A stretch of 64,000 nucleotides of DNA from Methylomonas sp. ZR1 (GCF_013141865.1 NZ_RCST01000001.1:4836001-4900000), one strand, 5' to 3'. Positions 18,152 to 29,099 are shown, counted from the stretch's first letter. Numbers and translations are program-made. Notes: generated by a model not told the origin, from the letters alone.

Positions 18152-20179
18152 TTAAAAAAGGTCGAGAATTTGCTCGATAATCGATTGTTCGTCGGGAATA
18201 ATGCTGCGCTCCAGGCTGCGGGCGGAGGCGATGGGCACGGGCGGTGTGCCGATGCGTAGAAACTGGCCCTTGAATCCTGATTCGAGCAAAGCGGCGGCGA
18301 TTTCGGCGCTGACACCGAAGTCGTGGTGAGATTCTTCGATTACAACCACGCACTCCCGGGTCGCCAGATGTTTGATCAACGATTCGCGCGGCAGCGGCGA
18401 CAGCAAGGACGGCGAGACGATCTCAACTTCCAGCTCTTCTTCGCTTTCCAGTCTGCCTGCCACGGCTTCCGCCATCGTCAGCATGCCGCCGTAGCTTACT
18501 AACGTTACATCAGGTTCATTCGCACCCCGGCGTAGGGTAGGGAACAAGTGGGTCGCCACATCATCCGTGGCCGGCAGCGCGACATAATCCGCCGGGTCCA
18601 TTTTTTCGCCGTACAGCAGTTTGTGTTCCAGAAACAGCACCGGGTAGTGCCAGCGCAGCACCGCGTCGATTAACAGTTCGGCGACATTGTGTCTATGGCT
18701 GCCGTAAACCACGGTCAGGCCCGGTACCGAGGTAAACAGGTGCTCCGGGCTTTGGCTATGCGTGGGGCCGTAGCCGCGCCGGCCGCCGCACGGGGTGCGG
18801 ATGACGATGGGCACCGAGGTGTCGGCAAACATGCCGGGAAACTTCACGGCATGGTTGAGTAGCTGATCCAGACATAAGGACAGGAAGTCGGCGAACATGA
18901 TTTCCACGATCGGCAGGTAGCCGTCAAGCGACAAGCCTATAGCGGAACCGGTGATGCCGGCTTCGCTGATCGGCGTGGAAATGACGCGGACGGGAAATTC
19001 GCTGGACAAGCCTTGAGTTACTTTGAAGGCGCCGCCGTAAGGATCGTGCAGGTCTTCGCCGATTAACAGTGTGCGCCGATCAGACTTGAGCAGGAATTGC
19101 AAGGCAGTGTTCAAAACCTGCCGTACGTTACTGCCCGCCGCGATGGGCGGATAGCTGGGCAAAGGGTGTTCAAGTTGGGCGGTGAAGATGTGCGTCGGGG
19201 TTTCGGCGAGCGTGGCTTCCGGCGAGGCGTTGGCGGCCTGGCGTACGATTTCCACGAACTCGCGATTGCGGGCGTCGATAGTTGCCAGCGTATCTGCCGG
19301 CAACTGCTTGGCCAATGCGGCCAAGGGATCGCGGGCGTGAATTTCTGCAAGTTCATTTGGATCGCGAAGATCGTCGCCCTTGCTGTGCGGGCCCATCCGC
19401 CGGGTATCGATTACCAGGAAGCCGGGGCCGCGACTCGCGCGCACTGCGCTGACTACTTCCGCTACTTTACGGCAAAATTCCGGATCATTGTCGGCAAGGC
19501 GCCAGGTGGGTAGTCCGAATGCCGCGCCACGGGCTTGGATGTCGCCGCCCAGATTGTCGCGACTGACGGTAGTCTGAGAAATACCGTTGTTCTCGACCAC
19601 GACCAACAGCGGTGCTTTCCAGACCGATGCCAGATTCATGGCTTCGTAGACCAAGCCCTGGCCGAGCGTGCCGTCACCTATGATGGCGGCCACGATTCCG
19701 GCGCTGTCTTGCAGCTTGCGCGCCAAAGCCAGGCCGGCACCTATGCCCAGCATGCCACCCTGTACGCCGTTGCTGTGAAAATTGCGATGGACCAGATGTT
19801 GACTGCCGCCCCAGCCGCCGCAAGCGCCGGCCTCGCGGCCCATAATTTCGCCGACCAGCCCGACGAAGTCCCCGGAGTACGACAGGAAATGGCCGTGGTT
19901 ACGATGATTGGAAAGGACGGCGTCATCGGGATGATCCAAGGCGCGCACCACCGATAATGCGGTGAGCTCCTGGCCGATGCAGGTGTGCGTGGTGCCTGAG
20001 ACCAAGCCGCGGGAAAATTGATCCAGCACCAGTTCTTCGGTCAGACGAATCAGGTGGCCATATGCATAAAGACTTTCCGGGTCGAGGCCGATTTGCGGCT
20101 TGCCGTGCTGGTCGCGCGTGAAGCCCGGCACTTGCCAAGTTTTATCGTCCGGAAGGCGAGCTACTGTGTGTGTATCCAT
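18152..20179 (-). CDS. 2-oxoacid dehydrogenase E1, fused alpha and beta subunits
   Basis: A 675-residue thiamine-diphosphate enzyme that decarboxylates a 2-oxoacid and acylates the lipoyl arm of E2. The alpha part (about 30-320) carries the ThDP motif from GDG (168-170) to NN (197-198). The beta part (about 345-675) shows GEDLHDPYGGAF, ISEAGITGSAIG and FADFLSL. Most acetoin/branched-chain enzymes encode the two as separate genes; here they are one chain. It heads a five-gene minus-strand operon. Substrate cannot be told from sequence: pyruvate, 2-oxobutyrate or branched-chain acids are all possible. Confidence 0.9.
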   Translation of the reverse strand: MDTHTVARLPDDKTWQVPGFTRDQHGKPQIGLDPESLYAYGHLIRLTEELVLDQFSRGLVSGTTHTCIGQELTALSVVRALDHPDDAVLSNHRNHGHFLSYSGDFVGLVGEIMGREAGACGGWGGSQHLVHRNFHSNGVQGGMLGIGAGLALARKLQDSAGIVAAIIGDGTLGQGLVYEAMNLASVWKAPLLVVVENNGISQTTVSRDNLGGDIQARGAAFGLPTWRLADNDPEFCRKVAEVVSAVRASRGPGFLVIDTRRMGPHSKGDDLRDPNELAEIHARDPLAALAKQLPADTLATIDARNREFVEIVRQAANASPEATLAETPTHIFTAQLEHPLPSYPPIAAGSNVRQVLNTALQFLLKSDRRTLLIGEDLHDPYGGAFKVTQGLSSEFPVRVISTPISEAGITGSAIGLSLDGYLPIVEIMFADFLSLCLDQLLNHAVKFPGMFADTSVPIVIRTPCGGRRGYGPTHSQSPEHLFTSVPGLTVVYGSHRHNVAELLIDAVLRWHYPVLFLEHKLLYGEKMDPADYVALPATDDVATHLFPTLRRGANEPDVTLVSYGGMLTMAEAVAGRLESEEELEVEIVSPSLLSPLPRESLIKHLATRECVVVIEESHHDFGVSAEIAAALLESGFKGQFLRIGTPPVPIASARSLERSIIPDEQSIIEQILDLF

Positions 20180-20301
20180 GTATTGGTTCCGGCGGTCTTG
20201 GCTAGTGCTTTAGTCAAAAGAATATAATTTACGCGAACCTACTGTAGCACGCAAGATGGGATTGAGCTGGTCCGGAATGCAGAATCATGTGTTGGAAGGG
20301 A

Positions 20302-21213
20302 CTAGTTGCGATTGCCCGGCGGCATCTTTTCTCTGAGTTTTAAGAAGCGCTGGTAGCGCTCTGCGGCAATTTGGCCTGCTTCTACCGCTAGCCGCACCGC
20401 GCAATCCTTGTCGTTGACATGCCGGCAGTCGTTGAAGCGACATTTGCCGATGTGCGGCTGAAACTCTCTATAACCCCAAGCCAGTTGCCCTTCCGACAAC
20501 CCCGCCAAGCCAAATATCGCGACGCCTGGGCTGTCGATCAGATCGCCGCCGCCCGGTAAATGGTAAAGCGTTGCTGCCGTGGTGGTATGGCGGCCGTGGC
20601 GGGTGATTTCCGAGACAGTGTTGGTTCTTAGATTCCGGTCCGGCAATAGCGCATTTGTCAAAGACGATTTTCCAACCCCGGATTGGCCGGCGAACATGCT
20701 GGTCTGCTGCGCCAAAGCCTGTTGTAGACCCGAAATACCAAGCGCTTGTTTGGCGCTGACTCTATGTAAGCTGTAGCCCAAACTTTGATAATAGGCTAAG
20801 CCTTCTTCAACTATGGTGGAGAGTGGCAGATCGACTTTATTCAGCACTAGCGCCGCATCGATATTACAGTTTTCGCAGATTGCCAGGTATTGATCCAGCA
20901 GCAGAAAATCGCATTCCGGTTCGGCGGCGAAGACCACGAAAATGGTATCCAGGTTAGCCGCTACCGGCCGCGTGTCGTTGCCGCGGCTGGGGCGTTGCAA
21001 CACCGAGCGCCTGGGCAGTATTTGCTCTATGCGGCCTTGCTCGGGTGAGGACATCGATAGCAGCACCCTGTCGCCGACCACCACGGTGTCCAGTTTGCGC
21101 AGTGTTTGGCAAAGCACGAGCTGCTCGGCGGCTAAACCGGCATCGTCGTTCACCTCGACAGCAATGCCTTTGCCGAGATGGGCGACGACCAAACCCTGGT
21201 GCAAGTCTGCCAT
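20302..21213 (-). CDS. rsgA: Ribosome small subunit-dependent GTPase RsgA
   Basis: Checks late maturation of the 30S subunit. The 303-residue chain has the circularly permuted GTPase order: an N-terminal OB fold, then NKVDL (G4), GQSGVGKSS (G1, Lys182) and DSPGV (G3). A C-terminal zinc finger follows (CRFNDCRHVNDKDC). Its ATG overlaps the stop of the upstream M48 protease (ATGA), so the two are coupled. The rsgA-orn neighbourhood is common in gammaproteobacteria. Confidence 0.95.
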   Translation of the reverse strand: MADLHQGLVVAHLGKGIAVEVNDDAGLAAEQLVLCQTLRKLDTVVVGDRVLLSMSSPEQGRIEQILPRRSVLQRPSRGNDTRPVAANLDTIFVVFAAEPECDFLLLDQYLAICENCNIDAALVLNKVDLPLSTIVEEGLAYYQSLGYSLHRVSAKQALGISGLQQALAQQTSMFAGQSGVGKSSLTNALLPDRNLRTNTVSEITRHGRHTTTAATLYHLPGGGDLIDSPGVAIFGLAGLSEGQLAWGYREFQPHIGKCRFNDCRHVNDKDCAVRLAVEAGQIAAERYQRFLKLREKMPPGNRN

Positions 21214-22463
21214 CAGGCGGACTGCATCTTTTCTTCGATATGCGCTATGCGGATCGCGGCGGGCGGGTGGCTGTAATGGAATGCTGAATACAAGGGGTCG
21301 GGGGTCAGCGTGCTGGCGTTTTCTTCGTAAAGTTTCACCAAGCCGCTGATCATTTTGCTGCCTTGGGCGTTGCGGGTGGCAAAGTCGTCGGCTTCGAACT
21401 CGAATTTACGTTGAAAATAGGCGCTGATCGGCTGCATAAACGTGGTGAAAACCGGCGATACCAGCATAAATAGCAACAGTGCTGCAGCGTTGGAATGGGT
21501 ACTGACGCCCAGGCCGTCGAAAAACCAGTCCTGGGTGATTAGCCAGCCTAATACTGCAAAGCTGATCAAGGTCATCACCGACGAAGCCACCAGCATTTTA
21601 ATGGTGTGCTTGCATTTGAAATGGCCCAACTCGTGTGCCAGCACTGCTTCCAGTTCTTCCTCGTCCAATGAATTCACCAGCGTATCGAAGAACACGATAC
21701 GCTTGTTATTGCCCAGGCCAGTGAAATAGGCGTTGCCATGGCCGGAACGGCGCGAGCCGTCCATGATGAAAATACCTTGGCTGTTAAAGCCGCAACGTTC
21801 CAATAAACCCTGAATGCGTTGCTTCAACGAGCCTTCCTGCATTGGCTCGAATTTGTTGAACAGCGGCGCTATCAACGTAGGAAACAGCCAGCTCATCAAC
21901 AGCGAGAAACTCATGATGATGGCCCAGGCATACAGCCACCAGAGGCCGCCGATGCTGTCCATTACCCACAGAATCAGCGCCAGAATCGGCAAGCCTATCG
22001 CCAGCGTCAAGCCCATGGACATCAGTTGGTCTTTCACGAACTGTGGCAGTTTGCTCTTATTGAAGCCGTATTTTTCTTCGATGACAAAGGTTTGGTACAA
22101 ACTGAACGGGATTTCAATCACGGTCATCAGCAGAAAAATGCTGGCCATGGACAGCAAACTGGACATCAGCGGCGATAAATCGAAGGTGGACCAGAAGTCG
22201 AATACCAGGCTGATGCCGCCGCCCAAGGTCAGCGCCAGCAGAAATACCATGCCGACCACGCTGTCGATGTCGCCCAGTTTGCTTTTTTCTATCGTGTAAT
22301 CGGCGGCCTTTTGGTGCGCACTGAGCGACACCCGGTCTTTAAAGGCTGCAGGCACCTGTTCACGATGCTGTAAAACATAGGATTTCTGGCGCATCGCCAG
22401 CCAGAATTGGATGCCGTAGGAAAGGACTAAAGCCGCTAAAAAAATGCCAGTAAACGTGTTCAT
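21213..22463 (-). CDS. M48-family membrane metalloprotease (Ste24-like)
   Basis: A 416-residue integral membrane protease related to CAAX prenyl protease Ste24. The zinc motif is LAHELGHFKCKH, and a downstream EFEADDFA supplies the third ligand. Several hydrophobic segments occur (start, about 60-125, 150-200 and 290-340). The start is the ATG at 22463; a TTG lies one codon upstream. Probable function is membrane-protein quality control; bacterial substrates of this group are poorly defined. Divergent from orn and coupled to rsgA. Confidence 0.85.
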   Translation of the reverse strand: MNTFTGIFLAALVLSYGIQFWLAMRQKSYVLQHREQVPAAFKDRVSLSAHQKAADYTIEKSKLGDIDSVVGMVFLLALTLGGGISLVFDFWSTFDLSPLMSSLLSMASIFLLMTVIEIPFSLYQTFVIEEKYGFNKSKLPQFVKDQLMSMGLTLAIGLPILALILWVMDSIGGLWWLYAWAIIMSFSLLMSWLFPTLIAPLFNKFEPMQEGSLKQRIQGLLERCGFNSQGIFIMDGSRRSGHGNAYFTGLGNNKRIVFFDTLVNSLDEEELEAVLAHELGHFKCKHTIKMLVASSVMTLISFAVLGWLITQDWFFDGLGVSTHSNAAALLLFMLVSPVFTTFMQPISAYFQRKFEFEADDFATRNAQGSKMISGLVKLYEENASTLTPDPLYSAFHYSHPPAAIRIAHIEEKMQSA

Positions 22464-22546
22464 CAAGCCTATGTAGGTGGGGTTAACAATTAGCGGTACA
22501 GATTAGCTAATGCTACAATTTGCCGCAACATTATTAATACCATGGA

Positions 22547-23098
22547 ATGAAAATGGCTCAAGATGCCGACAATCTTATCTGGATCGATCTGGAAATGACA
22601 GGCTTAGACCCGGATAACGATCTGATCATCGAAATCGCCACGGTAGTCACCGATAAAAATCTGCATATCCTGGCCGAAGGGCCGGTGATGGCGGTACACC
22701 AATCCGATGCAGCCTTGGCGGCGATGGATGATTGGAATCAGAAGCACCACGGTCAATCCGGTTTGATTCAACGGGTCAAGGATTCAAAAATCGATGCGGC
22801 CGAAGCGGAATTGCGTACGCTTGAATTTTTGCAGCACTGGGTACCTGCAAAAACTTCACCGATATGCGGCAACAGCATTTGTCAGGACCGGCGATTTCTC
22901 TATCGCTACATGCCCAAATTGGAAGCCTATTTCCATTACCGCAACCTGGACGTCTCCACCGTTAAGGAACTAGCCGCGCGCTGGGCGCCGCAGTTAAAGG
23001 ATGGCTTTAACAAACAAGCCTCGCACAAAGCCCTGGACGACATCATCGAGTCCATCGAAGAATTACGGTACTACCGGGAAACGTTCTTTAAATTCTGA
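22547..23098 (+). CDS. orn: Oligoribonuclease
   Basis: 3'-5' exonuclease that degrades two-to-five-nucleotide RNAs, including the pGpG left from c-di-GMP breakdown, which links it to the HD-GYP protein at 31.6 kb. The 183-residue DEDDh protein shows [10 protein letters not shown], the [13 protein letters not shown] block and [14 protein letters not shown] at the end. The ATG at 22547 or at 22553 may be used. A two-codon ORF (ATG GAA TGA) overlaps the start. It is coupled to the following crcB gene (TGATG). Confidence 0.95.
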   Translation: MKMAQDADNLIWIDLEMTGLDPDNDLIIEIATVVTDKNLHILAEGPVMAVHQSDAALAAMDDWNQKHHGQSGLIQRVKDSKIDAAEAELRTLEFLQHWVPAKTSPICGNSICQDRRFLYRYMPKLEAYFHYRNLDVSTVKELAARWAPQLKDGFNKQASHKALDDIIESIEELRYYRETFFKF

Positions 23099-23805
23099 TG
23101 TTGCAATTATTCTCGGTCGCTCTGGGCGGCGCCATCGGCTCCATGTTGCGCTATCTGGCCTCCAGCGGCGTGTATCTGTGGCTGGGCCGGGGCTTTCCTT
23201 ACGGCACCTTGACTGTCAATTTGCTAGGCTCATTTTTGATCGGGCTGATGACCGAAGCGTTGATTCTGCAACGTCTGACGATTGCCTTGGAATACCGCAC
23301 CGCGATTCTGGTCGGCGTGATGGGTGGATTTACCACTTTTTCCAGCTTTTCTCTGGAAACCTTTTATTTGCTGGAACAGGGACAACTAAGCAAGGCCGGT
23401 CTGAATATTGTAGCCAGCGTGTTCGGTTGCCTGTTAGCGGTATGGGCCGGTTTGGCGCTAGGCAAAGGCTTGTTTTTCTATTCGCAGGGCACAATTCGTG
23501 TGTTCGACTGGCCGTTTCCCTATGCATTGACGCTGGTTAATGGCATCGGCGCGTTTTTGATCGGCATCGTCGCCACGGTGTTGATGCACAAACTGTCCAT
23601 TTCAATAGAATACCGGGCAATTTTGGTGACCGTTCTGATTGGTTTGTTCATCACGCTGTCCGGCTTATATTTGATTCTCTACCTTCTGGAAAGTGGTCAT
23701 TCCTTCGAATCGCACATGGGTGCGATGCTGACCGTTTTTCTAAGCAACATCGTGTTTTGCGCCGCCGCACTGTGGACCGGCTTGTGGCTGGGCAAGCAGG
23801 TATAG
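23098..23805 (+). CDS. Fused, duplicated CrcB/Fluc-type fluoride channel
   Basis: Fluoride-exporting channels of this family are normally about 125 residues with four helices and act as antiparallel dimers. This gene encodes 235 residues. Residues 1-125 form a complete CrcB unit (GGAIGSMLRY, VNLLGSFLIG with Asn41, GGFTTFSSFS with Phe81 and Phe84). Residues 138-235 repeat helices 2-4 (FPYALTLVNGIGAFLIG with Asn148, then EYRAILV and the last helix) but lack helix 1 and the Phe box (aligned residues Thr186 and Gly189). Seven helices in all would put the second half upside-down relative to the first, mimicking the antiparallel dimer. The start is coupled to orn. Confidence 0.85.
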   Translation: MLQLFSVALGGAIGSMLRYLASSGVYLWLGRGFPYGTLTVNLLGSFLIGLMTEALILQRLTIALEYRTAILVGVMGGFTTFSSFSLETFYLLEQGQLSKAGLNIVASVFGCLLAVWAGLALGKGLFFYSQGTIRVFDWPFPYALTLVNGIGAFLIGIVATVLMHKLSISIEYRAILVTVLIGLFITLSGLYLILYLLESGHSFESHMGAMLTVFLSNIVFCAAALWTGLWLGKQV

Positions 23806-25119
<1,314 letters not shown>

Positions 25120-25140
25120 CTTACAATCAGTCAGGTCTTT

Positions 25141-25193
25141 GGCGGCAGTGAAATAGTTTGGATACGAAACTATCATCGGGTATTATCGCCGCC
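25141..25193 (+). promoter_or_regulatory. Nested stem-loop upstream of the hemoglobin gene
   Basis: An outer stem GGCGGC/GCCGCC (25141-25146 with 25188-25193) encloses an inner hairpin ATAGTTT/AAACTAT (25153-25173). There is no T-run, so it is not an intrinsic terminator of serS. It may be part of the leader of the hemoglobin gene 84 bases downstream, or an operator palindrome. No known riboswitch was matched. Confidence 0.35.
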
Positions 25194-25276
25194 GAGGCCG
25201 TTAAATCAGTCGAAAATCAATAGTTTGCCGATTTAACAGATGCCTCGTAAATTAAAAACTATAACGAGGGGGTATT

Positions 25277-25666
25277 ATGAGTGAAGCAAATGAAGTGCAA
25301 GGACCATCTTTGTATGAACGCATCGGCGGCGAAGCGGCGGTGAATGCTGCAGTAGATGTGTTTTACGGCAAAGTGATGGGGGATTTTCGAATCAACCGCT
25401 TTTTTGAAAGAACCGACATGGCTAAACAAGCCGAGCATTTAAAAACCTTTATGACGGTGGCTTTCGGCGGTCCCAACAACTACACCGGACGTTCCTTGCG
25501 CGACGGCCACGCTCGCTTGGTAAAAATGGGTTTGAACGACTCCCATTTCGACGCCGTCATGGAGCATCTGGGCGCGACTATGCAAGAGCTGAATGTGCCT
25601 GCCGAACTCATCGCGGAAGCCGCGGCACTGGTAGAAAGCGTTAGAGGCGAAGTGCTGGGTAAATAG
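25277..25666 (+). CDS. Group I truncated hemoglobin (GlbN type)
   Basis: A 129-residue heme protein of the 2/2 globin fold. The N-terminal SLYERIGGEAAV, the FFERTDMAKQ helix and YTGRSLRDGHARL with the proximal His78 are typical; His54 in QAEHLKTF aligns with the distal-side histidine of cyanobacterial GlbN. Likely roles are nitric oxide or reactive-nitrogen detoxification, or oxygen handling, which suits an aerobic methanotroph. GAGGGGG precedes the ATG. It is followed by a weak hairpin and a convergent chemoreceptor gene. Confidence 0.93.
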   Translation: MSEANEVQGPSLYERIGGEAAVNAAVDVFYGKVMGDFRINRFFERTDMAKQAEHLKTFMTVAFGGPNNYTGRSLRDGHARLVKMGLNDSHFDAVMEHLGATMQELNVPAELIAEAAALVESVRGEVLGK

Positions 25667-25674
25667 AATGGGTT

Positions 25675-25709
25675 CCGCTACCTGGGTGCCTGCACAAATC
25701 GGGTAGCGG
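25675..25709. terminator. Possible bidirectional terminator between glbN-like gene and MCP gene
   Basis: CCGCTACC pairs with GGTAGCGG around a loop of about 19 bases between two convergent genes. The tail (CTTCTCTT) is only weakly T-rich. Confidence 0.4.
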
Positions 25710-25718
25710 CTTCTCTTG

Positions 25719-27749
25719 CTAGATATTCAGTTTGAATTGCGTGGTTAGTTTTTGTAAGTTTTCCGCTAGCTGATTCAGCTGGCGGGCTTCGGCGGTAGTC
25801 TGATTAGCCCCGCTACTGGTGTGTTCCGACAAATTGGTAATGTGGACGATATTCCGATTGATTTCCTCGGTCACAGCCGTTTGCTCTTCGGCCGCGCTGG
25901 CAATTTGCAGGTTCATCGCGTCGATGGTTTCCACCGATTGGCTGATCGCTTCCAGGGATTGCATGGCCTCCCGAGATTTCTCCACACCTACATTAGCTTG
26001 CGTACGGCTTTGCTGCATCACGGTGACCGCTTTGCGCGATCCGGCCTGTAATTCGCCTATCATATTTTCGATTACGGCAGTCGATTCTTGGGTACGGCTT
26101 GCCAGGCTGCGAACTTCATCCGCCACTACCGCAAAACCGCGGCCGTGTTCGCCGGCGCGGGCGGCTTCAATGGCGGCATTCAATGCCAATAAGTTGGTTT
26201 GTTCGGCGATACTTTTAATCACGTCCACCAATGAACCTATGGATTCGCTGCTTTTTTCCAGACTTTGAATCACATTGGCAGCACCTTCGATGTCTTTAGC
26301 CAATTGGCTGATCGATAGTGTGGCGCTTGCCACTATGCTCTGACCGTTTTTTGTTTGCTCGTTAGCGGTGCTGGCCGCTTGGGCCGCCGTATTGGTGGTG
26401 GAGGCAACGTCCTGGATGGTTGCGCTCATCTGGTTCACCGCGGTCGCAACCGAGGTGATTTCTTCGCGTTGCCGGTCGAGATGAGTCGCACTTTGGTTGG
26501 CAACTGTGTAGACTTTTTGCGCCGACGTATGCAATTCGGCACTGGTATGAATGATTTCTTTCAGCAAAGCCGAACTGGTTTCTATCATGGCGTTAAAGTT
26601 TTCGGCAATCTCCCGCATTTCATCGTTGGCATCAATATGTATTCTCGCGCTCAGGTCGTTTTGGGCAACGCGCTTAGTTGCGAGGTTAATTGCGGTTATG
26701 TTGCGATTGACCGACTTGGTTAAGCCTAGCAATAGCACAATGACCACCAACAACACCCCGATTAGCCCAGCCAGCGTAAATTGTAAAAACTGTTCAGCCG
26801 CCGCGCTGCGGGTGCGAAAAAGCAGGTCGAGTTCGGCTATCAGTCCGGTGTAGAGCTGGTAAGACTGGGTGATGGCTTGGGTGGAGGTTTCGAATACTGT
26901 ATCGCTACCAACAGAAATGGTTTCGCTTTCGACCAATTGCTGGCGTAATAAACCGAGCATGGTTTGTAAGGCTGTTCGGTAGTTTTCATTGGTGCCACGC
27001 ATGTTTCGCGACACTTCGGGATTTTCCGCAAACGCCACGGCCAAGCCTTCATCCACCTTGCGGGCATAGGTTTCTATATTGGCCATTAAGATCAACAACT
27101 TGGTCAAGGATTGCGGCGTGTGGCTGCCTTTGGCGGCGATGCCGGACGCCAGCGCCCGTGTTTGCCCCATCACTTCGATTAATGCGGGCAAATCGGACGT
27201 CAGTACGAAGCCCATATGAAAGCTATCCAGCTTGGGGTCGAGAATGATGCCGGACGTGTTCGAAATATGGTTTAGTAGCTTCAAACCATCGGCAATCAAC
27301 ACGTTATGAGCGGTTATCACAGCACTTAACTCTTGATCCTGGGAGTGTGTTTTGATGACGTTCCACTGTTGGCTGAGCTTGGAAAGCATCTTGTCGGTTT
27401 GCAAGGCGTCATGCAGTTCGCGGTCGGTTTTTTCCAGTTCCGCAAAATAGCCGTCGATTTCTTCGCGTTTACTCGTGATGCGTTCCTTAAATTGGGTTGC
27501 GCCGTTGCGAAATGCGCTGGTCATGCCCCGATGCTGCTGAATGTGTTCGATTGGTTTTCTGAGGGCGGCGATGTAACTTAGGCCATGGCGTTCTTGCGCC
27601 AAGGAGTCGATTTCCTGTTGAAATTGTCTGATCAAGGTGCCGGCCATGAACAGCATCGGGATCAGCACGATGCTGAATAGCAGCGCAAATTTTGCGGGAT
27701 AGCGCAGCCTATCCATCAAGGCGATTGCGGGCGAAATGACAAAATCCAT
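25719..27749 (-). CDS. Methyl-accepting chemotaxis protein
   Basis: A 676-residue transmembrane chemoreceptor. Helix 1 is at residues about 18-37 ([17 protein letters not shown]). The periplasmic domain (about 40-325) is helical, with [14 protein letters not shown] resembling NIT-type nitrate/nitrite sensor domains. Helix 2 is at about 330-352, followed by HAMP ([15 protein letters not shown]) and the cytoplasmic signalling domain with the hairpin tip [21 protein letters not shown]. No C-terminal CheR-tethering pentapeptide. No other chemotaxis gene is nearby. The ligand is unknown; the NIT suggestion is tentative. Confidence 0.9.
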   Translation of the reverse strand: MDFVISPAIALMDRLRYPAKFALLFSIVLIPMLFMAGTLIRQFQQEIDSLAQERHGLSYIAALRKPIEHIQQHRGMTSAFRNGATQFKERITSKREEIDGYFAELEKTDRELHDALQTDKMLSKLSQQWNVIKTHSQDQELSAVITAHNVLIADGLKLLNHISNTSGIILDPKLDSFHMGFVLTSDLPALIEVMGQTRALASGIAAKGSHTPQSLTKLLILMANIETYARKVDEGLAVAFAENPEVSRNMRGTNENYRTALQTMLGLLRQQLVESETISVGSDTVFETSTQAITQSYQLYTGLIAELDLLFRTRSAAAEQFLQFTLAGLIGVLLVVIVLLLGLTKSVNRNITAINLATKRVAQNDLSARIHIDANDEMREIAENFNAMIETSSALLKEIIHTSAELHTSAQKVYTVANQSATHLDRQREEITSVATAVNQMSATIQDVASTTNTAAQAASTANEQTKNGQSIVASATLSISQLAKDIEGAANVIQSLEKSSESIGSLVDVIKSIAEQTNLLALNAAIEAARAGEHGRGFAVVADEVRSLASRTQESTAVIENMIGELQAGSRKAVTVMQQSRTQANVGVEKSREAMQSLEAISQSVETIDAMNLQIASAAEEQTAVTEEINRNIVHITNLSEHTSSGANQTTAEARQLNQLAENLQKLTTQFKLNI

Positions 27750-27868
27750 AGTTAAGATCCTGGCGATGTTGTGGAGGCGCGTGTCTGGGCAACTATAGTT
27801 GCTTTATGTTTTTTGGAAAGTATCTAGTAAATTTAATCGGCGGCGTGTTTGTTAAGCAGTTTTATGGT

Positions 27869-28138
27869 CTATAGGCGGGCAATCAGCAGGATCGCCGCCG
27901 AAACGATTAAACAGCTTCCCGCCAGCCAAGCCCCTGGACGGGACGGCTTCTTCGAAACTCGCAACATGATGAGGGTTGTCAGGGAAATCAGTAAGGCAGG
28001 ATACGCTATCATAATCGCCAACGCCGGTAGCGCGGTGTTTGGGCCGGCTTCTTCAAGCGTGTAATAGCTGAAGCAGCCTAAACCGGGCAGCGCTAGTATC
28101 AGCCCCAAAATCAATAATTTATGATAGAAAGCGTTCAC
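27869..28138 (-). CDS. Small membrane protein, 89 residues
   Basis: Three hydrophobic helices (about 6-25, 38-60 and 70-88) are separated by short polar loops with basic residues RVSKKPSRPG between helices 2 and 3. The start is GTG. No family recognised. The coding frame is supported by the consistent hydrophobic pattern over its whole length rather than by homology. It lies between the chemoreceptor (same strand, 119 bases upstream of the MCP start) and the divergent pentapeptide-repeat gene. Confidence 0.6.
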   Translation of the reverse strand: MNAFYHKLLILGLILALPGLGCFSYYTLEEAGPNTALPALAIMIAYPALLISLTTLIMLRVSKKPSRPGAWLAGSCLIVSAAILLIARL

Positions 28139-28332
28139 GCTAAACAGCCTTTAGTGGTTGTGTTGCCAAAAGTATATAACTTGTCGAAAACCCTTGATCA
28201 TGGCTGGCCTGAAGTAGCGCTTCTATAGGGCGGGAAAATTTGCCTAAAGCCTGATTTATTGGATTATGATGCACTGAAACTCGCAAGATGGCGGTTATTT
28301 TTTGACCGTCTAACCCGCTTTGAGGAGTAGTT

Positions 28333-29058
28333 ATGCAATACGATTCCGGTGTTTGCCGAACATTGGTAGCTTTCAGTTTGGGTTTTTGGCTATTGCCATG
28401 CGCTGCGGCGGAACTCACTCGAGAAGGCGTTATCGCGATTATAGCCGAGGCCGGCAGTCAGCAGCCGAACTTGATCAAGAAAGACCTGTCGGGTTTGGAT
28501 TTATCCGGAATCGATTTCAATAAAGCCGACCTGTTTTCCAGCAATCTTGACGGGGCAAAGCTAACGGCAGCTAAAATGGTAGGTGTCAATCTCAATCTTG
28601 CGCAGATGCGTAATGCGAATTTGCAGAATGCCGATTTATCCTATGCCAGCTTATATGGCGTGCTGATGGATTATGCCGACTTATCCGGCGCGGACTTGAG
28701 CCGCAGCCGCGTCACCGGATCGTTGAACAATGTTAATTTCGCCGGCGCCAAATTAAAACAGGCCAATTTAGGTCCTAATTCGGCGAGTCCGCGGCAACTG
28801 CGCGATAAGTTGGAAATGAACAATGCGATACTGAACAATGCGGATTTGAGCGAGGCTAATTTTAATTACGCGCTGATGAGCAACACATCGCTCCGCCATG
28901 CCAACTTGAGCGGCGGTCAGTTTATCTGGGCGGACTTGTCCGGCGCCAATTTAGACGGCGCGACCATTTCCGGCGCGGATTTTAGAAGTGCCAAGTTTGA
29001 TGATGCAAATTTGACTAATGTGACAGGGGCCGATACAGCCCTGGGCTTTAAAAAATGA
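28333..29058 (+). CDS. Exported pentapeptide-repeat protein
   Basis: A 241-residue protein with an N-terminal signal peptide (hydrophobic VAFSLGFWLLPCAAA, cleavage near residue 28). It then has pentapeptide repeats of the A-(D/N)-L-x-x type from about residue 60 to 235 (NADLSYASLYG, ADLSGADLSRS, ANLSGGQFIWADLSG), predicted to form a right-handed quadrilateral beta-helix. GAGGAG precedes the ATG at six bases. Periplasmic location is inferred from the signal peptide; function is unknown. Confidence 0.85.
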   Translation: MQYDSGVCRTLVAFSLGFWLLPCAAAELTREGVIAIIAEAGSQQPNLIKKDLSGLDLSGIDFNKADLFSSNLDGAKLTAAKMVGVNLNLAQMRNANLQNADLSYASLYGVLMDYADLSGADLSRSRVTGSLNNVNFAGAKLKQANLGPNSASPRQLRDKLEMNNAILNNADLSEANFNYALMSNTSLRHANLSGGQFIWADLSGANLDGATISGADFRSAKFDDANLTNVTGADTALGFKK

Positions 29059-29099
29059 GCTTAAATTCTCCGGCCAGTCTGAGTTCAAGCAACAGCGCA

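Noticed and set aside
28140..28418. 92-codon minus-strand ORF overlapping the pentapeptide-repeat gene start
   Set aside because: No ribosome-binding site and overlaps the signal peptide and ribosome-binding site of a well-supported gene.
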